Shown in pieces: positions 6,189 to 15,300 of a stretch of 31,238 nt of DNA. Both the position numbers and the translations under genes were made by a program. Every line of letters begins with the position of its first letter. The first letter of the stretch is position 1. Where the stretch lies: assembly GCA_046262995.1 (NCBI GenBank), contig JBHELQ010000109.1, forward strand, positions 1 through 31,238. Reading direction: 5' to 3'. Under the pieces are notes generated by a model, which was given only the letters and a program-made list of their open reading frames with translations, was not told the origin of the DNA and made no database searches. The stretch is from JBHELQ01 sp046262995 (GTDB lineage: Bacteria > Actinomycetota > Thermoleophilia > Solirubrobacterales > Thermoleophilaceae).

Positions 6189-7988
6189 ATGCGCCCTCAG
6201 ACGATCTCCACCATGCGCGTCGCGGACGCGGGGATCCCGCCCGCCGGCGACGGGGGCGAGCGGCTGCTCCTGGGTCGCTACAGGTTGGGAAGCAGGCTCG
6301 GGTCCGGCGGCTTCGGGGTGGTCTGGGCCGCCTGGGACGAACGCCTGGAGCGCGAGGTGGCGGTCAAGGTACTCGCTCGCGAGGGGACCGACGGGAGGGC
6401 CGAGCGGGAGGCCCGGGCGGCGGCGCGGCTGGGGCATCCGGGGATCGTCGGCCTGTACGAGCTCGCGGCCGAGGGCGAGGACGTGTTCCTGGTCTCCGAG
6501 CTCGTCCATGGGCGCACCCTGGCCGAGCTCGAGCAGACCGGTGAGCTCTCGGATCGCGACGTGGCGCGGATCGGAGCCGCCCTCTGCGAGGCGCTGGAGC
6601 ACGCCCACGCCCGTGGCGTGATCCACCGGGACGTGAAGCCGCAGAACGTGATGGTCGTGACCCATCCGGCGGCGGGCGCCGGCTTCGCGAAGCTCACCGA
6701 CTTCGGCGTGGCGCAGCTCGCCGGCGGCGACGCCCTGACGCGTACGGGCGACGTCGTGGGGACGCTCGCATACATGGCGCCGGAGCAGGCGGAGGGCCGC
6801 TCGGTGACCGCGGCGTGCGACGTGTACTCGCTCGCCCTGACCCTGTACGAGGCCTGGGCCGGCGACAATCCCGTGCGCGCCGGCGGGCCGGCCGAGACGG
6901 CGCGCAGGCTGGGACGCCGGTTGCCGTCGCTGGCCCGGCGGCGGAGGGACCTTCCGACCGAGCTCTGCGCGGCGGTCGACGAGGCGCTCGACCCGAGGCC
7001 CGAGCGTCGGCCGCCGCTGAGCGACCTGCGTGCCGAGCTGCGGGCCGCCGAGCCGGAGCTCGAAGACGAGGACGGCCTGGCGCCCGCCCGCCCGCTCGAA
7101 TGGCCGAGCCTCCGGCTGCCGCGCGGTCTGCGGGCACCCGCGGGGATCGGTCGGCTGGCCGCCGGCGCGGCCGCCGGCGCGCTGATGCTCGCCACGCTCT
7201 CCGGCCTGGCTCCAGCGCCGCCCTTCCCGCCGCTTGCCCTCGCCGGCGCCGTGGCGGTCGCGGTGTTGCTGGTTCCGCGCGCGGGCTGGCTCCTGGCGCT
7301 CCTGGCCGTGTGCTGCTGGCTCGCCTCTCCCGGAGCGGACCGCCCGGGCACGGCGCTGTTCGTCCTGGCGGCGGCGCTGCCCGTGCCGCTGCTGCTCCCG
7401 CGGGCCGGCCGGCTGTGGTCGCTGCCGGCGCTCGCCCCCCTTCTGGGAGCCGTGGGGCTCGGACCGGCGTTCGTCGGGCTGGCGGGGCTGTGCGCCACGC
7501 CCCTGCGCCGCGCCGGCATGGCCGCCGCCGGTTTCGCCTGGCTCGCGTCGGCGGAGGTCATGACGGGCCGGGGGCTCCTGTTCGGCATCCCGGACGGAGC
7601 GCTCCCGCGGTTCGATTGGGAGCACGGCGTCCGCGCGGCAGGCTCCGATGCCGTCTACCCGCTGCTCAGCTCCCCCCTGCTGCTTCCGCTGCTCCTCTGG
7701 GCCTGTTTCGCGGCGGCGCTGCCGCTCGTCGTGCGTGGCCGCCGGCTGGTCTTCGACGTGGCCGGCGGTCTGCTCTGGGCCGCCGGCCTGGCCGCCGCGC
7801 ACGGAGTGCTGACGGAGTTCCTGGCCTCCGCGACCGCCCGCGGGGAGGCGCGTGGGGCCGTGCTCGGGCCGCTGGCCGGTGCGGCGGCGGCGGTGGCGGC
7901 GGCACATGCCCGGCGAGGACCGGCCCGCGGCCTGCCGGAACCTGGCGCTGCCGGGCCCCCGCGTGGCACTACCCTCCCAGCTCGATGA
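6189..7988 (+). CDS. Ser/Thr protein kinase with polytopic membrane domain
   Basis: Residues about 29-290 form a complete Hanks-type kinase: glycine loop GSGGFG (38-43), Lys60 in VAVKVL, catalytic HRDVKPQN (146-153), DFG (171-173) and APE (197-199). From about residue 310 to 570 the protein is almost continuously hydrophobic with several predicted membrane spans, and it ends in a short Arg/Pro/Gly-rich tail. Single-pass kinases are the rule in this locus (PknA type), so this layout is unusual. The ATG at 6189 is the first in frame; ATG 6213 is an alternative. Neither has a well-placed ribosome site. The stop TGA overlaps the ATG of the next FHA gene by 4 nt, which ties kinase and reader protein together. 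It is the first gene of the eight-gene block. Confidence 0.9.
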   Translation: MRPQTISTMRVADAGIPPAGDGGERLLLGRYRLGSRLGSGGFGVVWAAWDERLEREVAVKVLAREGTDGRAEREARAAARLGHPGIVGLYELAAEGEDVFLVSELVHGRTLAELEQTGELSDRDVARIGAALCEALEHAHARGVIHRDVKPQNVMVVTHPAAGAGFAKLTDFGVAQLAGGDALTRTGDVVGTLAYMAPEQAEGRSVTAACDVYSLALTLYEAWAGDNPVRAGGPAETARRLGRRLPSLARRRRDLPTELCAAVDEALDPRPERRPPLSDLRAELRAAEPELEDEDGLAPARPLEWPSLRLPRGLRAPAGIGRLAAGAAAGALMLATLSGLAPAPPFPPLALAGAVAVAVLLVPRAGWLLALLAVCCWLASPGADRPGTALFVLAAALPVPLLLPRAGRLWSLPALAPLLGAVGLGPAFVGLAGLCATPLRRAGMAAAGFAWLASAEVMTGRGLLFGIPDGALPRFDWEHGVRAAGSDAVYPLLSSPLLLPLLLWACFAAALPLVVRGRRLVFDVAGGLLWAAGLAAAHGVLTEFLASATARGEARGAVLGPLAGAAAAVAAAHARRGPARGLPEPGAAGPPRGTTLPAR

Positions 7989-8749
7989 GCGTGCTGCGAA
8001 ACCTCGAGGCCAAGCTGGGCGGCCTGGTCGAGGGCGCCTTCGGGCGCGCCTTCAAGACCACCGTCCAGCCGGTCGAGCTGGCGCACAAGCTGGCGAAGGA
8101 GATGGAGGAGAACCAGGTCGTCTCCGTCTCGCGCGTGTACGTGCCGAACCACTACCGGGTCTTCCTCTCCCCGCAGGACCGGGAGCAGTTCTCAGGCTAC
8201 GAGCCGGCTCTGCGCAAGGAGCTGTCGGACTACCTGCTGGAGCACGCGCGCCAGGAGGGGCTGGCATTGACGAGCCGCCCCCAGCTCGAGCTGATGACCG
8301 ACGAGCGCCTGGGGCTCGGCGAGTTCGGGATCCAGGCGCACCTGCTCTCCCCGCCCGAGGAGGAAGCGCAGCCGGCCGAGGACGTCGCCCCGTCGGCCGG
8401 CGACTTCGGCCACACGATGGTCTACTCGCCGGATCGCGCCGAGCGTGTCCTCGATGCCGGCCCGGCGACCGGGCGCCAGGCGCTGCTCGTCGGCGAGGGG
8501 AAGCGCAACGTGCTGAGCGGCGACCGCGTCGTGGTGGGACGCAGCCGCGACTGCGACCTCATGCTGGCCGACCCGAACATCTCGCGCCAGCACGCGGAGC
8601 TGCGTCCGGGACGTCACGGCTGGGCCATCTTCGACCTCGGCTCGACGAATGGCATCAAGGTGAACGGGCGGCGGGTGGCGGAGGCGACCCTGGAGCCGGG
8701 TGACCGCGTCACGCTCGGCGTCACGGAGCTGACGTTCGAGCTGGACTAG
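7985..8749 (+). CDS. fhaA: FhaA-like protein (DUF3662 and FHA domains)
   Basis: The 254-residue protein starts with the DUF3662 domain (residues about 1-120, opening SVLRNLEAKLGGLVEGAFGR) typical of FhaA. After an acidic linker comes a C-terminal FHA domain with GRS (185-187), SRQH (200-203) and GSTNG (219-223), the residues that bind phosphothreonine. In mycobacteria FhaA binds phosphorylated partners, including the pseudokinase domain of MviN, and modulates peptidoglycan synthesis. A similar adaptor role is inferred here. It is cytoplasmic, with no membrane segment. The start overlaps the kinase stop by 4 nt. Confidence 0.92.
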   Translation: MSVLRNLEAKLGGLVEGAFGRAFKTTVQPVELAHKLAKEMEENQVVSVSRVYVPNHYRVFLSPQDREQFSGYEPALRKELSDYLLEHARQEGLALTSRPQLELMTDERLGLGEFGIQAHLLSPPEEEAQPAEDVAPSAGDFGHTMVYSPDRAERVLDAGPATGRQALLVGEGKRNVLSGDRVVVGRSRDCDLMLADPNISRQHAELRPGRHGWAIFDLGSTNGIKVNGRRVAEATLEPGDRVTLGVTELTFELD

Positions 8750-8753
8750 GCCG

Positions 8754-9233
8754 GTGGACGAGCCGCTCGCCGTCGCGCTGAAGTTCGGCTTCCTGGCCGT
8801 GCTCTACCTGTTCCTCCTCTGGGTGGCGCGCAGCGCCATGCGCGATCTCGCGCGCTCCGAGCAGCCCGCCGCGGAACCCGATCTCGACCCGGCCGGCCCG
8901 CGCCGCCGCCGTCAGGAACCGCGACCCGCGCAGCGGGCGGGTGAGCCGCGGCTCGAGGTGGTGGCCGCCATGGGCCACGATCCCGGCACGGCCTTCGACG
9001 TCTCGCGCGGCGCGACCCTCGGGCGCTCCGACGCCGTCGACCTCCACGTCGACGATCCGTTCGCCTCCTCCGCGCACGCGCGCATCTTCCCGCGAGGCGA
9101 GTTCATGTATATCGAGGACATGGGGTCGACCAACGGCACGTACCTCAACGGGCGGCAGCTCGCTGCGGCCGAGCGGTTGAAGGCGGCCGACGTCGTCCGA
9201 ATCGGCGACACCGAGTACCGCTACCAGGAGTAG
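8754..9233 (+). CDS. fhaB: FhaB-like membrane-anchored FHA protein
   Basis: The 159-residue protein has an N-terminal membrane helix (about residues 7-26), a basic Arg/Pro linker, and an FHA domain from about residue 66 to the end with GRS (90-92), SSAHAR (105-110) and GSTNGT (124-129). FhaB (FipA) in mycobacteria links Ser/Thr phosphorylation to the elongation and division machinery. The position between fhaA and pstP is the conserved one. The GTG at 8754 lies 4 nt after the fhaA stop, and the next gene starts 2 nt after its own stop. Confidence 0.92.
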   Translation: MDEPLAVALKFGFLAVLYLFLLWVARSAMRDLARSEQPAAEPDLDPAGPRRRRQEPRPAQRAGEPRLEVVAAMGHDPGTAFDVSRGATLGRSDAVDLHVDDPFASSAHARIFPRGEFMYIEDMGSTNGTYLNGRQLAAAERLKAADVVRIGDTEYRYQE

Positions 9234-9235
9234 AC

Positions 9236-10462
9236 GTGGCGCTTCGCATCGCCGAGCAGGCCGGGAGCACCGACGTCGGTCGGCAGCGAGACACCAACGA
9301 GGACGCGCTGCTCGTATCGCCGCCGTTCTTCGCGGTTGCGGACGGGATGGGCGGCGCAAAGGCCGGCGAGGTCGCCTCCCGGCTTGCGACCGACGTGTTC
9401 GGGGACGACGACGACGGCGACGAGACGCCCGAACGCCGCCTGGCCCGCATCGCCCACGAGGCCAACAGGCGCATCTACGAGCTCGCCTCCCGAGACGAGT
9501 CGCGCCGAGGCATGGGCACGACGCTGACGGCCGCCATGGTGGCTGGCCGGGAGGTGAGCATCGGCCACGTGGGCGACAGCCGGGCCTACCGTCTGAGGCA
9601 CGGGGAGCTCGAGCAGCTGACGAGGGACCACTCGCTCGTCGCCGAGCTGGAGCGAAGAGGGGAGATCACCCCGGAGGCCGCGGAGTCTCACCCACAGCGC
9701 TCGATCATCACGCGGGCGCTCGGGCCCGAGCCGGAGGTGGAGGTCGACACCTACACGGTCCCCGGCCGCGCCGGGGACGTGTACCTGCTGTGCTCCGACG
9801 GCCTGACCAGCATGATCTCCGACGACGAGGTCGCTTCGGTCCTGCGTGGCTCCGGGACCCTCGAGGAGGGCGCCCAGGCCCTCGTCCGCTCGGCGAACCA
9901 GAGTGGAGGCAAGGACAACGTGACCGTGGTCCTGTTCCGGCTCGAGGACGACGGCGCGGAGGGCGTCGACGAGCCGGCGGGCGCGGCCAGCGAGGACACG
10001 CTCGCGGGCCAGGTGAGCGCGGATCAGGTCCAGGCGGCAGCCCCGACCCCCGCGCCGGTCGCGACGGAGGCGCCCCCTGCGCCGGCACCTCCCCGCTCGC
10101 CGCCGCCCGCGCCCCGCCGGCGAGCCCGTCGCGGGCCGCTCCGGGGCGCGCTCCTCAAGGCGTTGCTGGCGCTGGTGCTGCTGGGAGGAGTGGGAGCGGG
10201 CCTCTACGCGCTGAGCCGCCAGGCGTACTTCGTCGGCACCAACGACGCGGGGCTCGTGACGCTCTACCGGGGGGTCCCCTACGAGCTGCCCTTCGGAGTC
10301 CGGCTCTATCGAGAGGAGTACGCGAGCGGGGTGCCTGCGCGGGCGATCCCGCGATCGCGGCGGAAGCGGGTGCTGGGCCACGACTGGCGCAGCCGTGGGG
10401 ACGCCGTCGATCTGGTGCGCCAGGTGGAGCGCGGACGGCTCGAAGGCGAGGGCGGCCGCTGA
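9236..10462 (+). CDS. pstP: PP2C-family Ser/Thr phosphatase, PstP type
   Basis: PstP reverses the phosphorylation made by the neighbouring kinases. The 408-residue protein has an N-terminal PP2C domain (about 1-236) with the metal-binding DGMGG (36-40), GDSR (113-116), SDGL (187-190) and KDNVT (226-230). A Pro/Ala-rich linker and one membrane helix (about 304-325) lead to an extracellular tail of about 80 residues. That tail contains TLYRGVPYELPFG, as in other actinobacterial PstP proteins. The GTG at 9236 is 2 nt after fhaB. The final TGA shares one base with the ATG of rodA, so the genes are translationally coupled. Confidence 0.95.
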   Translation: MALRIAEQAGSTDVGRQRDTNEDALLVSPPFFAVADGMGGAKAGEVASRLATDVFGDDDDGDETPERRLARIAHEANRRIYELASRDESRRGMGTTLTAAMVAGREVSIGHVGDSRAYRLRHGELEQLTRDHSLVAELERRGEITPEAAESHPQRSIITRALGPEPEVEVDTYTVPGRAGDVYLLCSDGLTSMISDDEVASVLRGSGTLEEGAQALVRSANQSGGKDNVTVVLFRLEDDGAEGVDEPAGAASEDTLAGQVSADQVQAAAPTPAPVATEAPPAPAPPRSPPPAPRRRARRGPLRGALLKALLALVLLGGVGAGLYALSRQAYFVGTNDAGLVTLYRGVPYELPFGVRLYREEYASGVPARAIPRSRRKRVLGHDWRSRGDAVDLVRQVERGRLEGEGGR

Positions 10463-11910
10463 TGTCCGCCCGTGTTCGCGAGCTGTTCGGGCTGCTGCCG
10501 GTGTCGCTCCTGGTCTCGGCCGGGTTCGCCGCCGTGCTGATCACCCATAGCCGGGACGTGAGCGACGCGACCGCCACCTACGGCGCCTTCTTCCTCGGCC
10601 TGTGCGTGCTCGGGCACCTCTTCATCCGTGCGCGCCTCCCGGACGCCGACCCCTACCTGTTCCCGCTGACCGCGCTGCTCGCCGCCATCGGGCTCGTCGT
10701 CATCTACAGGATCGACGCCGACCTGGCGCGCGAGCAGGCACAGTGGTTCGTCGCCGGGCTGGTGTTCTTCGCCGGGACGATCGCCTTCCTGCGCGACCAC
10801 CACGCGCTCGAGCGCTACCGCTACACGATCGCGGCGGTCAGCATCGCCCTGTTGGCCATGCCGCGGCTGCCTGGGATCGGCGCGCAGGTGAACGGCGCCT
10901 ACCTCGCGATCGAGCTCGGCCCAATCAAGTTCCAGCCCGCCGAGTTCGCGAAGCTCGGCATCATCGTCTTCCTGGCGAGCTACCTGCGGGAGATGGGCGC
11001 CGTGCTGGTGCGCCCCCGGCTACGGCCGCTTCCCTTCCAGCGCCAGCTCCTGCTCTACGGCGCTCCCGCCCTGCTCACGCTGCTTCTGATCCGGGCCGCG
11101 CGGCTCGGCGGGGCCGAATCGGTCCTGCTGGCCGTCTTCGCCGCTTCCTTCGTGGCGGTCATGCGGGAGCGGCCTTCGCCCAAGCACTTCGGGCCGCTCC
11201 TGCTGGTGTGGGGCCTCGGGATGCTGATGCTCGTGGTTATCCGCGACCTGGGCAGCTCGCTGATGTTCTTCGGCGGCTTCCTTGCCCTGCTCTACGTCGC
11301 CACGGCCAGGCTGTCGCTCGTGAGCGTCGGCTCGACCATGTTCTTCGCGGGCTCGATCTTCTTCGCGAACCACGTCGGGCACGTGCACCAGCGCGTCGAG
11401 ACCTGGCTGCACCCGTTCGACTCGAAGCTCTACGACGCGCAGGGAGGCAGCTATCAGGTCGCCCAGGCCCTGTTCGCGCAGGCGGACGGGCGCCTGTTCG
11501 GGCAGGGGTTCGGACACGCGATCCTGAAGGGCATCGACGGCGGGACGGTGCTGCCCGCCCCGCACACGGACCTGATCTACGCCGTGATCACGAACGAGCT
11601 CGGCCTGTTCGGGGCCGCCGGGGTGCTGCTGGTCTACCTCCTGTTCGCATACCGCGGGCTGAGGGTGGCCGAGCTGGCCAACGACGGCTTCTCGAAGCTG
11701 CTCGCGACGGGCTTGACGGCCGTCATGGCGCTCCAGGTGTTCGTGATCGTCGGGGGCGTGACCAAGGTGATCCCGCTGACCGGGGTCACGCTGCCGTTCG
11801 TCTCCTACGGCGGCTCCTCGATCGTGGCGAACATGGTGCTGCTCGCCCTGCTCCTGATCGTCTCCGACCACGCGCGCGCCGAGCGCTCGCGGCGCGGGGG
11901 GCTCGTCTGA
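10462..11910 (+). CDS. rodA: SEDS-family peptidoglycan glycosyltransferase, RodA/FtsW type
   Basis: The 482-residue product is a polytopic membrane protein (about 10 or more hydrophobic segments) of the SEDS family, which polymerises lipid II into glycan strands. Family signatures include NGAYLAIELGPIKFQPAEFAK in the middle, PHTDLIYAVITNELG in an outer loop and LPFVSYGGSSIVANM near the end. Its direct pairing with the next gene, a class B PBP, matches the RodA-PbpA couple of actinobacteria, where SEDS and PBP act as one synthase. Whether it serves elongation or division cannot be decided from sequence alone. Position between pstP and pbpA favours the RodA role. Confidence 0.92.
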   Translation: MSARVRELFGLLPVSLLVSAGFAAVLITHSRDVSDATATYGAFFLGLCVLGHLFIRARLPDADPYLFPLTALLAAIGLVVIYRIDADLAREQAQWFVAGLVFFAGTIAFLRDHHALERYRYTIAAVSIALLAMPRLPGIGAQVNGAYLAIELGPIKFQPAEFAKLGIIVFLASYLREMGAVLVRPRLRPLPFQRQLLLYGAPALLTLLLIRAARLGGAESVLLAVFAASFVAVMRERPSPKHFGPLLLVWGLGMLMLVVIRDLGSSLMFFGGFLALLYVATARLSLVSVGSTMFFAGSIFFANHVGHVHQRVETWLHPFDSKLYDAQGGSYQVAQALFAQADGRLFGQGFGHAILKGIDGGTVLPAPHTDLIYAVITNELGLFGAAGVLLVYLLFAYRGLRVAELANDGFSKLLATGLTAVMALQVFVIVGGVTKVIPLTGVTLPFVSYGGSSIVANMVLLALLLIVSDHARAERSRRGGLV

Positions 11911-11911
11911 G

Positions 11912-13336
11912 ATGAACGCTCAGATATCGCGCCTGTTCGGGGTCGTGGTGCTGCTGTTCGCCGTGCTCCTGCTCGCGACCTCGTGGTCGACCGTCTTCGG
12001 CGCCGACGGGCTCGACAAGAACCCGAAGAACCGGCGCGCGCTGATCCGCGACGCGCGCGTGCCGCGCGGCCTGATCCGGGCCGACGACGGCACCGTGCTC
12101 GCGCGCAACCGGCGACGCGGCGAGCCGGGCAACCGCTTCTACACCCGCCTGTACCCCACCGGTCCGCTCTTCTCCCACGTGCTCGGCTACTCGTTCATCC
12201 AGTTCGGGCAGGCAGGGATCGAGAAGTCGCGCGACGACGACCTGACGGGGCGTGAGGACGAGTTCCAGTCGATCCTCAGCCAGATCGAGAGCAGCCGTCG
12301 CGAGGGGTTCGACCTGGTCACCTCACTCGATCCGGCCGCTCAGAAGGAGGCGCTCGCGTCGCTCGCCGGCCGGCCGGGCTCGATCGTCGCAATCGAGCCG
12401 CGCACCGGTCGCGTCAGGGTAATGGCCTCGCTGCCGGACTTCGATCCGAACCAGATCGCCCAGCGCAGGGGCCGCCTCGGTCGCATCAGCGGCTCGGTGC
12501 TCAACCGAGCGACCCAGGGCCGCTACCCACCCGGCTCGACCTTCAAGGTGGTGACCGCCGCGGCGGCGCTCGACAGCGGCAAGTTCAGCCCGCAATCGGT
12601 GCTCAGCGGCTCGTCGCCGAAGACGATCGGCGGGGTCCCGCTGTCGAACTTCGGCGGCGAGCAGTTCGGCGCCATCAGCCTGACCGATGCCCTGACGCAC
12701 TCCGTCAACACGGTCTGGGGCCAGGTGGGGGAGCGGCTCGGCAAGCGCACGCTGTTTCGTTACATGGACCGTTTCGGCTTCGACCGCAAGCCCGAGCTCG
12801 ACTACCCATCGGGCCAGATGGCGACGAGCGGCGTCTTCGATAGGCGACGGCTGCTGGGCGCAGGCGATTCCGTGGACGTAGGGCGCGTGGCCATCGGCCA
12901 AGAGCGGCTCGCGGTGAGCCCGCTCCAGATGGCCGAGGTGGCGGCGGCTATTGGAAACCATGGCAAGCTCATGCGACCGCGCCTGACCGAGCGCATAGTT
13001 CGCAAGGACGGCCGCGTGAAGGACCACATCCAACCGGCGGAGCAGGCCCGCGTGATGTCCTCGAAGGCGGCGGGCCTCCTGGCTCAGATGATGGGCCGCG
13101 TGGTTGAGGAGGGCACCGGCACCGCAGGTGCGCTGTCAGGTATCAAGGTGGCCGGCAAGACCGGCACGGCCGAGGTGGCGAACGGCCAGAATCAGGCCTG
13201 GTTCATCGCCTTCGCCCCGATCGACAATCCGAAGATGGCGATCGCCGTGACCGTCGAGCGAACGTCCGGTCAGGGTGGCACAGTCGCGGCGCCGCTCGCC
13301 AAAAGAGTGCTCCAGGTGCTGCTGAGAAAGCGATGA
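11912..13336 (+). CDS. pbpA: Class B penicillin-binding protein, PbpA type
   Basis: This is the transpeptidase partner of the SEDS protein. The 474-residue protein has an N-terminal membrane anchor (about 8-27), a short pedestal domain (about 40-150) and a transpeptidase domain with STFK (209-212; nucleophile Ser209), SVN (264-266) and KTG (416-418). All three active-site motifs are intact. The short pedestal is typical of PbpA rather than full-length FtsI. The ATG lies 2 nt after the rodA stop. The end overlaps the PASTA kinase start by 4 nt. Confidence 0.93.
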   Translation: MNAQISRLFGVVVLLFAVLLLATSWSTVFGADGLDKNPKNRRALIRDARVPRGLIRADDGTVLARNRRRGEPGNRFYTRLYPTGPLFSHVLGYSFIQFGQAGIEKSRDDDLTGREDEFQSILSQIESSRREGFDLVTSLDPAAQKEALASLAGRPGSIVAIEPRTGRVRVMASLPDFDPNQIAQRRGRLGRISGSVLNRATQGRYPPGSTFKVVTAAAALDSGKFSPQSVLSGSSPKTIGGVPLSNFGGEQFGAISLTDALTHSVNTVWGQVGERLGKRTLFRYMDRFGFDRKPELDYPSGQMATSGVFDRRRLLGAGDSVDVGRVAIGQERLAVSPLQMAEVAAAIGNHGKLMRPRLTERIVRKDGRVKDHIQPAEQARVMSSKAAGLLAQMMGRVVEEGTGTAGALSGIKVAGKTGTAEVANGQNQAWFIAFAPIDNPKMAIAVTVERTSGQGGTVAAPLAKRVLQVLLRKR

Positions 13337-15285
13337 GCGAAGTCGCTACAGGCGCGGTGGTGGATGGCCGGTACCGGATCGTGAGCCGGATCGGCTCCGG
13401 CGGGATGGCCGACGTCTACCTGGCCGACGACACCCACCTCGGGCGCCAGGTGGCGCTGAAGGTGCTCCACCGCCGCTTCGCCCAGGACCAGGAGTTCGTG
13501 GAGCGCTTCCGGCGCGAGGCCAGCTCCGCCGCCGGCCTTCAGCACCCGAACGTGGTGGGGGTCTTCGACCGCGGCGAGCACGAGGGGACCTACTACATCG
13601 CCATGGAGCGCCTGGCCGGCCGACCGCTCAAGGAGCTCGTCGGCGCCGAGGCGCCGATGCCGCAGGAGCGCGTCATCGAGCTGGGGCTGCAGATCCTGCG
13701 GGCCGCGGGCTTCGCGCATCGCCACGGCGTGATCCACCGGGACTTCAAGCCGCACAACGTGATCGTGGACCAGCAGGGCAACGCCAAGGTCACCGACTTC
13801 GGGATCGCGCGGGCCGGCGCCTCGGAGATGACGGAGACGGGCTCGATCATGGGCACGGCGCAGTACCTCTCGCCAGAGCAGGCCCAGGGCCACTCCGTCA
13901 CCGCGGCCTCGGACCTGTACTCGATCGGGGTGATGCTCTACGAGATGCTCGCCGGCCGGCTGCCGTTCCAGGGCGACACTGCGGTCTCCGTCGCCCTCAA
14001 GCATCTCTCCGAGCCGCCGCCTCCGATCTCGCACTTCCGGCCCGACGTCCATCCGGCGCTCGAGTCCGTGGTGATGGCAGCGCTGGCCAAGGACCCAGCC
14101 CAGCGCTGGCAGAGCGCCGATGAGTTCGCCGCGGCACTGGGGGAGTCGCTGAACCTGATCGAGACGGGAGCGAACGGCGGCCAGGACACCACGGCCTTCG
14201 CCCCGGTCCCGGCACCGGTGCCGGTCGGCGGGGAGCCCGGGCTGGCAGAGCCTCTGCTGGCCGGCGACGGAGCGCAGCTGCCTCCGCCCGAGCCGCCCAG
14301 CGAGGACGAGCGGCCCCGGCGGCGCTGGCCGATGTTCACGATCGGCGCGCTCACCCTGCTGCTGGCCGCCCTCCTGGCCTTTCTCGCCCTCAGCGGGCTG
14401 CTGTCCGGGCCGAAGACGACGGTCCCGCGGGTGGTGGGCAAGCAGCTGGTGGAGGCGAGGGCCGTGCTCGAGCGAGCGGGCTTCGACGTCGAGGAGCATC
14501 GCGCGCGGAGCCAGGCCGACTTCGACACGGTGATCGACCAGGATCCGCAAGCCGGCAACGACGCCGACAAGGGCTCGACCATCAAGCTCGAGGTGTCGAA
14601 CGGCCCCGGCACGGTGCGCGTGCCGTCGGTCGAGAAGTTGCCGCTCGAGCGTGCGGTAAAAGAGCTCTCGAAGGTCGACCTCAAGGTCAACGTGGACAAC
14701 GAACCCTCGGACTCCGTCAGGCAGGGCAACGCGATCCGGACCGTGCCCAAGGAGGGCGCCGAGGTTGAGCGCGGCACACGTGTGCGCCTGTTCGTCAGCT
14801 CCGGCCCCGCGAAGGTCACCGTTCCCGACGTGGTCGGTCTCTCGCGTGACTCGGCCGAAGGGCGCCTCCGCGACGAGCGCCTGGAGGTGGCGGTGCGCGA
14901 GCGCGAGTCCGACCAGCCGGAGGGCCAGGTCCTGGAACAGGGCCCCGCAGCCGGCACGAAGGTCGAGAAGGGCTCGAGGGTCACGATCACCGTCTCGAAG
15001 GGCAAGGCGAAGGTGGACGTCCCGGATGTCGTCGGCCTGTCGGCCGGCGACGCCGCGCGTGAGCTGCGCGCCGCCGGCCTGCGGCCGGTTCGCCGCGAGC
15101 GCAGCACCACGAACCGGGACGAGGATGGCCAGGTCCTCGACCAGCGGCCCTCGGGTGGAAGCTCCGTCGACCGCGGCAGCAGCGTCGTGGTCGTCGTGGG
15201 CGCCTTCCAGGAGCCCGGAGGGCAGGGCGGCGCGCCCGGCCAGCAGCCCGGCACCCCACCGAGCTCCGGTGCGCCGCCCGGCTGA
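13333..15285 (+). CDS. pknB: PASTA-domain Ser/Thr protein kinase, PknB type
   Basis: The 650-residue protein has a kinase domain (about 14-275) with GSGGMA (21-26), Lys43, HRD (135-137, in the variant HRDFKPHN), DFG (155-157) and SPE (180-182). One membrane helix follows at about 335-357. Outside the cell are four PASTA repeats (starting near TVPRVVGK, VRVPSVEK, VTVPDVVGL and VDVPDVVGL), which in the family sense muropeptides and lipid II. The C-terminus is a Gly/Pro/Gln tail. Substrates likely include the FHA proteins and PBP/SEDS components of the same operon; this is inferred from mycobacterial homologues. The start overlaps pbpA by 4 nt. Confidence 0.95.
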   Translation: MSEVATGAVVDGRYRIVSRIGSGGMADVYLADDTHLGRQVALKVLHRRFAQDQEFVERFRREASSAAGLQHPNVVGVFDRGEHEGTYYIAMERLAGRPLKELVGAEAPMPQERVIELGLQILRAAGFAHRHGVIHRDFKPHNVIVDQQGNAKVTDFGIARAGASEMTETGSIMGTAQYLSPEQAQGHSVTAASDLYSIGVMLYEMLAGRLPFQGDTAVSVALKHLSEPPPPISHFRPDVHPALESVVMAALAKDPAQRWQSADEFAAALGESLNLIETGANGGQDTTAFAPVPAPVPVGGEPGLAEPLLAGDGAQLPPPEPPSEDERPRRRWPMFTIGALTLLLAALLAFLALSGLLSGPKTTVPRVVGKQLVEARAVLERAGFDVEEHRARSQADFDTVIDQDPQAGNDADKGSTIKLEVSNGPGTVRVPSVEKLPLERAVKELSKVDLKVNVDNEPSDSVRQGNAIRTVPKEGAEVERGTRVRLFVSSGPAKVTVPDVVGLSRDSAEGRLRDERLEVAVRERESDQPEGQVLEQGPAAGTKVEKGSRVTITVSKGKAKVDVPDVVGLSAGDAARELRAAGLRPVRRERSTTNRDEDGQVLDQRPSGGSSVDRGSSVVVVVGAFQEPGGQGGAPGQQPGTPPSSGAPPG

Positions 15286-15300
15286 GCTCGGAGGCTGCTC

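Noticed and set aside
6075..7907. Upstream extension of the CARDB-like gene frame to 971 codons on minus
   Set aside because: It would run antisense through the whole kinase domain. The composition is Arg/Gly/Gln-rich and non-protein-like until just before 6074.
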